Assembly: GCA_030737835.1 (NCBI GenBank)
Contig: CM060852.1
Coordinates: 9,902,507-9,966,506 of the forward strand
From: Acorus gramineus
Lineage: Eukaryota > Streptophyta > Magnoliopsida > Acorales > Acoraceae
DNA: 64,000 bases
Direction of reading: 5' to 3'
The translations under genes were made by a program, and so were the position numbers. The notes beneath the pieces were generated by a model. That model was given only the letters and a program-made list of their open reading frames with translations, had not been told where the DNA came from and did not search any database. Positions 1 to 12,100 of this stretch are shown here, one piece after another (the first letter of the stretch is position 1; every line of letters starts with the position of its first letter).

Positions 1-3000
1 GACATGGTCAGTTGAAGTGAGAACAAGTGCCTTGCTGTCGGAGTCATTGACCTCATTCTGTCCGTTAAAAAAATTAATATCATGAATTTGAGAAAAAAAT
101 ATTTTCATTAGAAATCAGATTCTAATTTGATTGAAACGTTAGGTAGTACTTGTTTCCAAGGGAGGGTTTACCTGCTCACTTAGAACAGGAGGTGGAAGAG
201 CGCTCATTTTGGAAGCCTTCATAGGACTTCTTAAAGTACCCTGGGAATGGTCAACAAATCAGGTCAAATAATCACAATGAACAGAATAATCTAGCCAATT
301 ATCACATTGCACATCAAGTATCTAATATGTTAATCAACACTATGATAATAACCATATTAATAAATGATCAATGATTGGGGCTACTGGTGTACGTCTGCCA
401 AACAAGAACCAATATGGTCTGACCTTATAAAATAAACCACAACAAAGAAAGACAGACCACAGTTATAGCAATAAACAATTGTAGTAGTTTAGAGCCTTAG
501 TTTGCATTCAGGAAGGGACATAGAAAAGGTAAAACTAATAGTAAGGACATGATTATTCAAGCATCTATAACTTTTCCCAGACACCACTTCGACTCCTAGT
601 AACTAGGAGGTGCATTTTTATGTAATTGGAAAGCTGCTAACAACAGGGCAGTTATACTAAATATACATACTCTAACAAGGTTCCATAAAATATTCAATTT
701 ATTTTAGTACTTACAGTTCCTTTTTCTGTATCAGCAATATCAATTGTCAATAAAATCACTAATTACATTATGAAGTTATAAAATCATAAATAGGACTTTT
801 CCATCTTCAAAGTTCAGATGAGATGTGTGTGTTCCGTAGTACCTTTTTACTCAAGGATTTTAAAAAGATAAACATCAAAAAAGAGTTGCATTATGCATAA
901 ACTGTTCACACAAGTATGTAACAAATATAATATATGTTTATTTAAAAAATGAATGATTATTTTCCTCTAAACAAGAAAAAGAAAAAAATTAAATTCATTA
1001 TCAAACAGTATGCAACCATAACCAATTAACAAAGAGCGCTGAATCTGATGCATTCAGTCCGTTTTGCAATTCTATACACTATGATAGCGTAATATATACT
1101 ATGCTATCATAGTGCATGGGATTCTATTATAGTGTATGATAGTGCAAAAAAATGTCATATTTTTCAATGTGAAAAAAAAATACACTAATGTATCTCATTA
1201 CATACTTCAATTCATATAATTGCATGTACTTCTATGAGAGAGTACGATTTTTTTAAAAAAGAAAATTGGTGTGAACTGCAATTGGGCTGCACAAGGGGCT
1301 GGACACATCATTTTCCATTAACAAACCTTGTTGGCCCACATAAGCCCGCATGCATTGCATAGAGACCTTGGACCATTTGGCCCACGACGCATAGCTGGCG
1401 TGGACTTCTCCCCAACACCACAATTTTGGCACCTGCAGAATTGACATGGAAGATGAACATACACAATACTACTGAACATAGTCCCTCAACATATTTTGAT
1501 GATCACAATGACAAACATTTTCATGATTGAAAGATCCCTATATATAGGTGGTCAATAAAACTACAGCAGACCGAAGTACCCCTTAGTGATTTGTTGTGAC
1601 CCTAAATGATTCAGATAATCAGCACCTCACCCATGAAATCAGGAAAGAAATACTCTTCAACTAAACTTTTAAAAAATCAATTGACATCTTCAATTTAATC
1701 CAGTATCAAATTTATTAAAAAATTAAGATACAAATGATAAGACCATGAGAACAGGATTGCCAAAAACTAGCAAATAAAAGGAAATCTTAAAAATCACGTG
1801 CCACACAAGTATGTACTGCACACAGCAATTATTTCACAGGTTCATTAACATTTTTATCAACGTTATGCAATAAGTATATCACCATTTTGAACATCAATGA
1901 AGGTTGGCATAAGTGATGTCATTCCAACAAGATTAAAACAAAAACTAACTTGATTTCTTGGGCAGCATCTTCTTGGATGGAACCTTGAGTGGGATCACTA
2001 CTTGAAGTAGCTAAAGCACCTTGATCAGGGTTTGCCTTCCCCGCAAACTGTCCCTTCCTACGTTGCATCCTGAAATTGGTAAAGAATGAATAAAAAAAAG
2101 ATCAACAAATTGGTCCTTCAGTAAACAATAGAAATTCAACAAAAAAAAGGAAGTAAAGAGCTAAATAAAATTCTGTCATCATTGTTTAGATGAAAATCAT
2201 GCAGCTAATGATAACTGTGACCATAAAAAATAAGCATCAAGTACATGTCAGTCACATTAACCTTCATTCAAATTCAGGTGAGTCTTTTACACCAGGAATT
2301 GCATCATCAATGAGCCATTATTATGTTTTATTTATTCATTCACTTCTCCAATTATTTTTTTTTATTTTTTAATTTTTGGAGAAGAGCCATAACATTCTCC
2401 AATTAATTGTTATTTCAAGAAATATAATTCTTGAATCATGAAACACAACTTACATATAATACACGTGTATAGCAAGTTAGCAACCAAATTTTATGATTAT
2501 ATCCTCATTAATACTGACTATCCAAAGCAAATTAATTTCACATATGCTATTTATCGATGTCAAACGAAGAAAAGCCATGCAGATTTATTATTAACTAATC
2601 TCATCTTCCCATATAAGTTTTCTTATTGAATAGGACTATATATACTAAATTCCCAAATTTCAACTTTGGGAAGCTAGAGCAATTTTTTAGGGCAGTTCAT
2701 GTAACAGAATCTCATAATTCCCATTTGATCTCTCAAAATAAGTAGACAACATAAAAATTGTTTTAAATAAAAATTCATGACCAACCAATGTTCAATACAA
2801 TTTCTTTTTAACTACATATACAGTTATTCGTAAATTTTTTTGGTTTGTTATTCATCAACCATAGTAAATTTCTCATCCACACTTGCACTACATAGTGAAT
2901 TAATTCATACACTCCCAATCTCTAATTCAGATAATATATTACAAAAAGATTAGTTTAGTCATACCTTTACACGCTTCCAAGATGCGTGTAAATGTAACCC

Positions 3001-6000
3001 ACATGAGAAAATATTCTAACTTCTGACATCTCATCCCAATTATTAATTAGTTGCTTTCCTATGACTCATCCACATCCGAGCCACAATGAAAGAAACCAAA
3101 TTAATTCCATGCTTGTATAAGAAGCTGAACTTGCTCCAACACTAAATTAGACATATCCATACATATATGACTAAATATTTTTTTGTAGAAACAGTTATCT
3201 ACCTCAGAGCAACTTCTTTGCGAACAGCATACCGAATCTTCTTGTCAAAGCACCGCTCTTTCCGTTTTTCACGGAACCTAATAAGAGAAGCAACTCTCTT
3301 CGCTGGCATATTTGTGCGCCTTAAAATATCATCTAATCCCTGATGAACAATAGTGCAATCCAGATGAAGACAGTTAAATATAGATTATAATTTATTATCC
3401 TAAGAAAAAATTTAGTGGTCAATGAAATACCCTTGGATCCTGATGAGGTATAGCCAAAGCAGTCATGCTAGATGGTACTTCACACCCTCCTAATAATAAT
3501 AATACTGCTTGTACCTGCAGTACAAGTCCTTAAAATTATCACATTTGACATAAATATGATACCCATATACTCAAAAGAGGAAGGTGTAGTCCAACATGAG
3601 GAATATTAGAGTTGATGACAACAATATAAACCTTCAGCACAATAATGTAAATAAGACAAGAATAATGATTTCATAACCAAATGGTCCAAAACTCATATCC
3701 ATTATGCTAACCATGTCACATACTAAAGCAGTCATGCTAAATGGTACTTCACACCCTTCTAATAATAATAATACTGCTTGTAGCTGCAGTACAAGTCCTT
3801 AAAATTTCATGTACCAAATGGTCCAAACTCATATCCATCATGCTAACCATGTCATCCATCATACTAACCATGTCTGTATCGCACATCAGCAAACAAAGCA
3901 AACTAAAATAAGCAGGAGTTGGGTGTGCAATTCATCAGAGTTCTTACATAAGATATCTTGTTTGTGGTTTACTGAAATTGATACTAAATAGTAGTAGTTG
4001 ACACAATTGCATCAGTGATTCAATAACACGCTGTCCAACAAATTTACATTCACTGGCATGAATATACAGAGAGTCTGAAATGCAGCTAAGCTGAGAACAT
4101 GAACTGTATCATACCATTCCACACCTCCACGGTATCATATTTCAACCATGTGTGGATAGTAATATGCAAAACGACTACACATGCAAAGCTGCATCCACAC
4201 AATTTACCTACAGAATACAGTAAAATGTCTATTTGAAAATTACATGCAGTGCATATAGCTATAGACAGGCTGGAAATCTTCTGTGCAATAATATAGTGAA
4301 ATGCAAATATTTGTTGTAAATAAAGGACTTTGTTCCATAAATTTAACGACCTCTATAATTTATCCAAAAATTCTGGTGGAGTAAAGCACTTATGTGTGTA
4401 TACATATAGGACTTGGATCAATAAATTCATTGATTACCAAATAGTACTTTAAGATATATACACAGCCAAAGTTACAATTGTGTGGCATATTAAAGATGGA
4501 TTGACTTCATTAGTATCCGATTTGAAACCAGGATATTTTTTAAGGGAGCACAGTTTTACATTGAGAATATCTGGTCTAGTGTGAAATGTTTCATCAAGGA
4601 CGGGGAAAAAAATTGTGCCGGTGCTGGCATGGTGCATTTCATAGGAGGAAAACTGATGATTGATTAATCGTGCGGTGTTTGGTCATGGGGGACAATAGAT
4701 ATCTCTTCTACTGTCCTGCGTAGTAGTGTAGTGTGCAGGGTGTTTTTCTTTTCTTTATCTACCCTTTCTATCTGCCACCCTGATTTGTACTTGGTAGCTT
4801 GTCTACCAATTCTTTACAAAAAAAAAAAAAAGTGTCCCTGCTCAATGTATTGGAACAAAAAGTTTGTCAAACATTTTGGACCAGCAACACACTTGTTTAC
4901 TCAATGGGGCCACTTACATAAGCCCGTCTCTGGAAAAAAATTCATCTATTTTGTAAATGGTATTACAGAAGAAGCAACATAAGTTATACAACTTCATAAT
5001 TGAAAAGGCCATAAAGGCAACCATGCCTTCTTTAATATGGAAAAATCACCAGCCTCTACTGAAAGCACCATAATTTGAATGAACTAAACCAATTGATTTA
5101 CCTCAAACTAATCAACGATCGCAAATAATACAAAATCACCTCTACTAGGTAATATCCCAACACAGGTTCCTCATGCTACTTGTTAGTCGATTTGGCTAAC
5201 GCACAAGAGGGTGCCTTCATGCACAAAAGTATGTATTGGGAAAATACTTGGTTCACAATTTCTTCAATGTTATCGGATTGGGTCAAATTCATCTTAGAGG
5301 AGCCTTTGCCCAGTTCCATCATGGGAAACAATTGGGGGAGAGGATAGCTTAATATCTAATTGTATTTTCCTTTTCTTTAATTGTAAAGAGATCCCTCATC
5401 TCCTAAACCCGGGGGTTTCTTGAAATAAGATTCTCCTATATTTCCCTCAAAAAAAAAAAAAAAGAATCAGGGAGAGTCCCCCATCATTTTCAAAATATAT
5501 ATATCATGTGATAGGTATGATAAAAAAACCTGCCTATTAGTATCTCAAATGGGACCCAAATAAAAGATGACACTGACTATGAATTAAAATCTCAAAAAGA
5601 CAGTTATGATTATCCATCCAACCTGTTAACAGACCACAATATTAACCATCATTGTAAAATGTCCACAATTATTCTATAATAAATTGAGAATGCCATGATG
5701 AACATAAAAGAAACATAAAAAGAAAAATCAAGAGAATTCCCACTAAAACATTGAGGAGGGGAAGGAAACTAACCTTTTCGGGCGTGACGGAATCAAAGAC
5801 GTACACCTCGCCCTGGTAGAGGAGCGTGAGCTGGTTCGAGTTCATGTTCAGAAGAGGCGCCGCCGCCGCCTCAGAGTCCGCGAAGTTCTCCACCACCTCC
5901 GAAGACGGCGGAATCACCTCCACGATCGCCTCCATCTTCTCCCCTCCACCACCACCGCCGCCTCCGCCGTCTGAGTCCTCGAACACGTCACCACCATCCC

Positions 6001-6067
6001 CGTCGGTGGCTCGCCCCTGGACGTGCTTCCCTCGCTCGTCGCTCATGTGCTCGTCCTCTCCGTACAT
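1..6067 (-). CDS. TIFY/CCT/GATA zinc-finger transcription factor (ZML-type), 3' end outside window
   Basis: Nuclear DNA-binding regulator of the plant ZIM-like GATA class. Seven exons were read on the minus strand: 6067-5774, 3514-3431, 3339-3203, 2069-1950, 1432-1327, 240-172 and 57-1; phases all agree (289 codons visible). Domain order is typical: acidic and poly-Gly N-terminus, TIFY motif (TLLYQG, then EVYVFDSV across exons 1-2 into [10 protein letters not shown]), CCT domain ([20 protein letters not shown] in exon 3, ending [12 protein letters not shown] across exons 3-4), then a C-X2-C-X20-C-X2-C GATA finger (CQNC...CNAC) in exon 5, followed by GTLRS. The first ATG of the open frame is at 6067; the four codons upstream begin with TTG. 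Leader DNA carries AAACCCTA telo-box-like sequence. The family binds GATA-type sites; targets are unknown here. The C-terminus lies left of the window. A broken copy of exon 2 sits in intron 1. Confidence 0.93.
241..1326 (-). other. GATA-gene intron 5 with a palindromic MITE copy
   Basis: AT-rich intron of the GATA gene. The only structure I see is the TACACTATGATAG / CTATCATAGTG palindromic repeat at about 1040-1200, related to copies near 43.7 and 45.9 kb. Confidence 0.7.
1040..1200. repeat. Palindromic MITE, copy A
   Basis: Contains ACACTATGATAGCGT and ATGCTATCATAGTGCAT in mirror arrangement. Its reverse complement matches 45885-46050 over most of its length, with the same order of blocks: GAGATAC, GTGTATTTTTTTT, CTATGATAG, TATCATAGTGTAT, CGCTCTT. 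Confidence 0.6.
3515..5773 (-). other. GATA-gene intron 1 with retroposon-like insertions
   Basis: A 2.26-kb intron. Besides the duplicated exon it holds two poly-A-tailed tracts on the plus strand, about 4690-4831 (A-run at 4818-4831) and about 5300-5463 (A-run to 5463). The second resembles 10440-10577 (GAGATCCC...ATCTCCT...GGGGGTTTCTT) and looks like the 3' end of a truncated LINE or SINE. No protein-coding remnant was recognised. Confidence 0.5.
3725..3808 (-). pseudogene. Duplicated, truncated copy of the TIFY exon in intron 1
   Basis: This block repeats exon 2 and its 3' splice site (3457-3540) with few changes. It reads [15 protein letters not shown] then SMTAL and keeps the CTGCAG acceptor, but breaks off inside the exon before the donor, so it cannot splice as a normal exon. 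The flank at 3677-3724 (core CCAAATGGTCCA...) is itself repeated at about 3814-3860, so the region looks like local tandem duplication rather than retroposition. Confidence 0.8.
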
Positions 6068-9000
6068 TGCCCCGACCAACGCCTCCGATCGATAATTCCA
6101 AGAAACCCTAGATCGAATTCACCGGGGGAGGGGGGAGGGCTTCTTGCCTTCTTCCACTCCCCGAATTTGATAAACCCTCAATCGAAGAATAGAAAGGAAA
6201 ATTAGGGTTTCCTATCGAAAGGGGGATTCGGAATTGATATTCTCCAAAAATGGGAGCAGACGACGACGACGATGAAGATGATGAACGGAATTCATGATGA
6301 TTTGACGAGTACCGTAGGATTCGATGGATGATGTAAATCAAGACCGTCGGTTTCGATGTACCCGCAGCATACGAGGAAACGCTTTTGTGCACGTGGGACC
6401 CGATTCGCTGACACAGAGGACGGTAGAGCCGTTAAGGTGAGGAGGTGTTTTGACCGTTCGATTTGGATAGAACGGTTGAGAAGACTTTTGGGCGCGTGAG
6501 GACCACTGCTTCAGAGGGGGATCACGTGATTGTTTTGGAATGTGTTGTGATTGGTGCTGGTTCCCACAACGAGTAGCAGTTCTTGCCTTTTTTTTTTTTT
6601 TTTTTTTTTTTTGAAAAAGTAATTTTTATCGTTTAGAAGTCATACCACTTTTTTTTTTTTTTTTAACATAGTAAACATAATTTAATGAATTATATATATA
6701 TTTTGATAAAAAGTAAATATTCCTTTTATTTCGAATTGAATGAATCAATTTTTAGTAAGTGTAAAAAAATATTTACTGAGGTATATACATCGTCTAACAA
6801 GGTATACGTTTCATTGAATTTGTAATAAGATTATATGTCTTAGTGTAACAACTCCCTTTTCTTTTTCTTGGTCCAGATCCAAGTCTGGGTATTATCAATA
6901 CCATCACTATCGAACTATATAACTTATTAATCGAACTACACAACTTATGTTGTACTGCGTAGTTCGATTCATAGGTTATGTAATTCGATTAATAAGCTGT
7001 ACAGTTTGATATTGATAATACTCATAGTATCAAGCCTGATTGGATCTGACTTTTTTTTTTCAACTTTGTGTGTGTGTGTGTTTTTTTTTTTTTTGGGTAA
7101 GAGTGGCTGTGTCTAGCATCCGAAATTGAGTAGCAGTGATTCACAAGAGATTAACGTTAATGACGCTAGGGACATGGGGAATGTATATTGATTTTTTAAA
7201 ATAATAAATGATATCTAATTAGATATATGTATATACTTCATGATATATACCTCGATAATTATCCATCGTAATATATGTATTATCCTCAAGAGGAGTACTC
7301 CATGGATTGTGTGCAACAACGCTCTTTTTAAAATTTGACGTTTCAAATCCAACTATTGAAAAATATTATTTCCATAGCTTTTTAATTGAATCTTAACAAA
7401 GGAAATATGGATGGGTGAGTTTAGAAATTGTAAGTGGAAAATATATCTGGATCAACATTTGAGAATTTTCTGTTTCAAACATTGAATCAACTCAAATGCG
7501 AATCCAAACTAATGTGCAGTTGATTTTCAATAAAAAAAAAATATCTAATTTCATTTTTTAATTTCTAGAATACATATTTTATAAAAATAAACATACTATA
7601 CACTCATACAAATGATAACTAATGTCAAAGTATATGATTTTGGTAGAATTAAAAGTATGACCGAGTATAATAAAATTTGATTTTGTTAAAGTATATAGAA
7701 ATTGTATTGTATTAGCAAAATTCCTTAAATTATTGTAGTCTAGACTATGACACTGTAACTCAATGCGTACATATTTTACTAAGGCACTGTTTGAATCCAA
7801 ACGACTGCAACAACACTTTTTAAAAGCAGAGAAGGTTTTCAAAAAACCAGCGATTGAAACTCCATTTCAAAAAGGGCCTATCAGATACAAATGATTGGTT
7901 TTACTTATTTATTTTTCATGTTAATATTGTTAGTTCATGTATGCTACTTAAAGGTGACTATTGAGATGGATTGATAAAAACCTGTCCCAGGAGAAATTAA
8001 TTTAAATTCCACCACTATCCATGATGCTTCTCAATATCTACTTGTAACATTGAGTGGAAACCTAGCATCAACCAACTCCAAAAACAGTCTACTCCTTTGT
8101 ATCCCAAACATGGATGCACAATTGCCATGTCTGAAACTTAAACATCAACTGGTTTGGGAGATTTTTACCTTCCTCACATTACAACAATCCCAGAAAAAGA
8201 AAATCGAATCCAAGATCTATTTCCAGCCATGCGGTCTCCGTTCATCGGAAGTGGGTCACCAAATTACAACAGAAGTTGTCAAAGAAATAGTACATCCAAT
8301 GCAGCTGATGAGAAACAGAGAATTCCAATAATGTGGATAAGAACACTATAAAACAATCACATGTTTAAAGAAAAGAAGTGAAAACTTTGCATCTTGGGGA
8401 GAGACTAGCCAATATCACGTTAATATCCATCAGTCAAAAAAGGGAAAAGAATAGTTGTATCTTCAAAGGCAAAGCCCTTAATTTTATGGAAACCATGAGG
8501 TTTCATGCATGGCAAAATAACCCACCTGAACCAAGATTGATGGAATCATAACACAACTCATTCATGCTGCTTTACTTATTCTTGGATTCATAAACAAATA
8601 TTTAAAAGCCATTGTAAGATAAACTCACAGGTTCAGATGAAAACAGCCTTTGAAAGTGCAAGATCGGCTGCATGGAATGTAACATGGCCAATGGATCGTC
8701 CTGTTTCAAGCATATCTAACAATCCCAAATGTTTCATAGAGAATGACAGATAAGCTCAATACATAAAAGATTAGAGCATTCAATTCAACACAGATACTAT
8801 AAATGATTTGCTTTTATTGCTTTATGAATATAAGTAAAAAAATATGGATTCCATCAGTTCCCTTCTCCCCCTTTAGTCATGGGGAACTATCAAAATTTTA
8901 TAACACAACTGGTCCTAATAAACACAAATCCTTACCCTCTTCCGTAGTACATACAAGCAGATCTCCCTTCCACAGCTTCCCATGAGTGCAAGCCCATGCA

Positions 9001-9178
9001 TTTTATTCAGAACACCCAGCAACACATCTTGCCTCCATCTTCAGACATTGCTGGAGTTAATAAAGTTGGTCGACATCTCACTTTTGTGACCACCAAGTTG
9101 ATCAAACACTTTCTACAGACCCTTTACTCAGTCAAGGGTGCCACAGCTACCTGAGAAAAGATAATGGTTTGGTGCACT
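6068..9178. other. Spacer: GATA promoter/leader and SABRE 3' flank
   Basis: No gene recognised. From 6068 to about 6560 lies the GATA leader and promoter, including AGGGTTT near 6203 and CACGTG/ATCACGTGAT-type G-box cores near 6391 and 6531. Then come a T-run at 6589-6612, a 180-bp foldback at 6871-7050 and a GT repeat near 7067-7083. The stretch from 7.9 to 9.18 kb is downstream of the SABRE stop and probably includes its 3' UTR. Confidence 0.6.
6871..7050. repeat. Foldback MITE-like element
   Basis: Arms read GTCCAGATCCAA...GTATTATCAATA inward from the left and GTCAGATCCAAT...GTATTATCAATA inward from the right on the other strand. The inner parts (TCGAACTA, ATTAATCGAA) also mirror, so the whole 180 bp can fold. 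No clear target duplication was seen, because the right flank is a T-run. Confidence 0.65.
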
Positions 9179-12100
9179 CTAATCGTTAAAATCCTCATAT
9201 GAACCACTTGAGGAATCGCTTTGGAATGGAGTGGTTTCCCTTGGAGATGATGGGAGTGATTCTTTTGGTTGTGATGTTGAAGCTGAAAAAAGAAGTCAAA
9301 TGCAAGGACAACAGGTTGTCAGATTTTACTAAGCTTTTTGAGAACAATAAAAATAGATTTCCAGGGAAACATTCAATTGACTAACTCATTTAATTGATTG
9401 AAAACACCACACAGTTATCATTTGTCCATGCAGTAATCAAACACGACACACTTTAAGGCAAAAGGATGCCACAGGGCTAGACATGTTTCATGAAGGTTCA
9501 AAAGGCGGCAAAGGCAATGATATAGCTTGAGAACTGTTTTATGGATTTGTTTGGGCAGTTTCTGGCAGGAAGAGACTCAGCTAGCTCGATGAAACAGCAA
9601 TGAAGGGTGCAGCCCAAATTTGAGATTCCATTGCAGACCACTATGACCCAAGGTAAGTTAAAAATTAGTTTTATCCTTTTTCAAAAGAATAGATAGTGAC
9701 GGACATGATGAGAAATGCTACATGTTCCTTTATAGCTTTATGTTTAAAACCTATCATTCAAATGAGACATGAAATCACCTGATCCTCTTTGACCTCTGGA
9801 ACGGAACTTCTTCGTGTGATGCCTTATAAGTCTCTTGGCTTTTGTTATAGTTAGTTGTCTTGCAAAAGGAGGTACATCAACATCACTATCGCTCCACTCA
9901 CCATGGAATTCATTTTCTGCATCACCTTTCATTGTTCTCCTGACGAAGGCTGTAGCCTTGCGACGCTGGGAATTGAACAGCCCTCTTATGGAAGTGACAA
10001 ATCCATCACCAGCTCCATCACTAGGTCGCTTGAGCCATGAGATAGGAAACTGGTCAGATTCTCCTCCCTGTCCTCCATCACTATCACTTAAATTAAGATC
10101 ACTGTCAGGAACACTGCCCCCATTAGAGTCCCTGTGGCTTTGAGCTTTGTCCTTGAATTTTTTGCCCTACATATATTGACAATAAATAGAAGTGTTATTT
10201 TAATTGATGAAATCAAAATGCAAGACCAGTGAAATGTAAATAAATGCAAGCCAGAAACATGTTTGGCTCATTGAGAATAGCCAAGGGATCCACGAATACA
10301 TTAGTTTCACTGAAACAGATGAATTATCAATAAAGATTCATTTTCATCATGCTTCCAACCTCATTTCTCCATCATCCTTTTTTGGTCAGGTGAGTGGTGG
10401 AACTTGAACCTACGACCTCAGGGTTGCAAATTTTTAATTATTGAGAAATGAGTCTATGGCCCAATTTATCATCTTCCTGAGTTGTATTGATACATGAATT
10501 TTGTAGAGATCCCAAATCTCCTTTTCTTGGGGGCTTCTTTTTAATAAAATTGCTCCTACCTTTCTCTTAAAAAAAATGACACTTGAATTTAATTGCATAA
10601 ATTTTTGTCCCTTCACCGGTCTCAAGAGGTAGGCATCACAGATGGCTAAAATGATTTACTTACCTGCATGCCAGTCACGGATTTTAGGACGCCCCAGATA
10701 ATGTGTTTCTTGACTTGTGAAAAAAGCTTCCTCCAAGTACCAGTAAAGTCATCACGATAAAATGTATCCATCAACAAGCGGAGGTCATTGACTGCGAATC
10801 TTGATCCTTCGTAAGTAACAAGCAGTTCGACCTACATAATTATTAACAAAGAATTTTACCTGCAGCTACTACCATATTTTATTTAGTTTTATACATGGGA
10901 ATGAAACAAACCTGGCTAATTTTAATATTATGAAATTCCATCATCTTCCGAGCCCTAGATCTCTTCTCATCTTGTAGTTTTGTAACTTTCTTTTCTTCAT
11001 GAGACAAGCGACCGGATCTAATAGGCTTGGAGCCTTTTTGTTTGTTCTTGGAAGTCTCCTCATTGAGGACATTTTGAGGTTCAGTACCTGAATTGAGAAT
11101 GCCAGTTCTTGAGGAAGTGACACTCGAGGAATGAACTTGTAGTAAAAGTTCATTAGCCACTGACTCGACCACATTTTCTTCCCATGTTCCATCACATGAA
11201 GATGTTCGTCGGAGCTCAGAACTAGAACCACAGACCATATTTGCTTTTAGATTATGCAACTTTGACACCTGCATGAAAACCACCACAAAGTTTCTGGAAT
11301 TATATAAACATAAAATGAGTTTTTATTTTAGCTATGAAAATTTTTCCTTGCTGATGGAATGATATTGGAAATTTGCATCAGCAATAATGCTGTCAACATC
11401 TTGATCTAACACGTCACCCACAATGCATGGCCAAGGTGGGTCAGACCGAGAACAAGTTTAAGAGCCTTTTTGACCAAATTTTAATGCCCCATTATTCAAT
11501 AAGCCAAGGCTGCCAAGAAGACGAGACATAATTGAAAAATGGATCTAAGCCTAAACATGGACCAAACCCATGGCCTGACACAATTGGCAAAAAATCAACC
11601 AGATTTGGTGCATTTAAGAAGCAATACACCCTTGCTAGATACTAATGATATATGACACCATTCATAAAAACAATTAGCTTGACTGGAGTGGCTCTAAATA
11701 AACTCACTTGAGATGTGTCACTGTGAGCAAAAGTTTGTGAAACAGCACCAGCAACTGAAGCAATTGCAGAAGCACCCAATTTTGATGGAGCATCATTTTC
11801 TCTCACAGTGTGGCTAATTGAGGGATTTGATTCAGGCAGTGAGAAAATTTTTTTACCCCGTCTTGAGCTTGCCGTTGTTGAAACTTTCCATACCTCCTGC
11901 ATGTTGCCAAGGTTGTTAAGATGCAAGATGGACAAAAAAAAAGTTTAGGGACACCAAAAGAACACAGCTCACCTGTCGTCTTTGAGAATCTTGCTCTTCT
12001 TCAGGAAAAAAATACTCCCACATCATTCTGTACATTGTTTCTGTCAAATATATCTTTAATGGATAAATCTCAACCTACATGGAATAAATAAGTTAATGTA

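Noticed and set aside
6068-6079. Longer N-terminus for the GATA protein
   Set aside because: The extension starts with TTG; ATG at 6067 is the first standard start. The same reasoning moved CLT to 50144 and kinase 2 to 58918.
5826-6205. Plus-strand Ser/Pro-rich open frames
   Set aside because: They are the antisense of GATA exon 1 and its leader; the minus strand carries the TIFY protein.
6108-6392. Minus-strand 94-codon frame upstream of the GATA start as an upstream ORF
   Set aside because: It begins with GTG, not ATG, and lies in leader sequence. A shorter ATG uORF (MNSVHHLH..., about 28 codons) exists, but the transcript start is unknown.
10380-10430. tRNA-like box B (AGGTTCAAGTTCC on the minus strand)
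   Set aside because: No matching A box or cloverleaf was found; at best an old SINE scrap.
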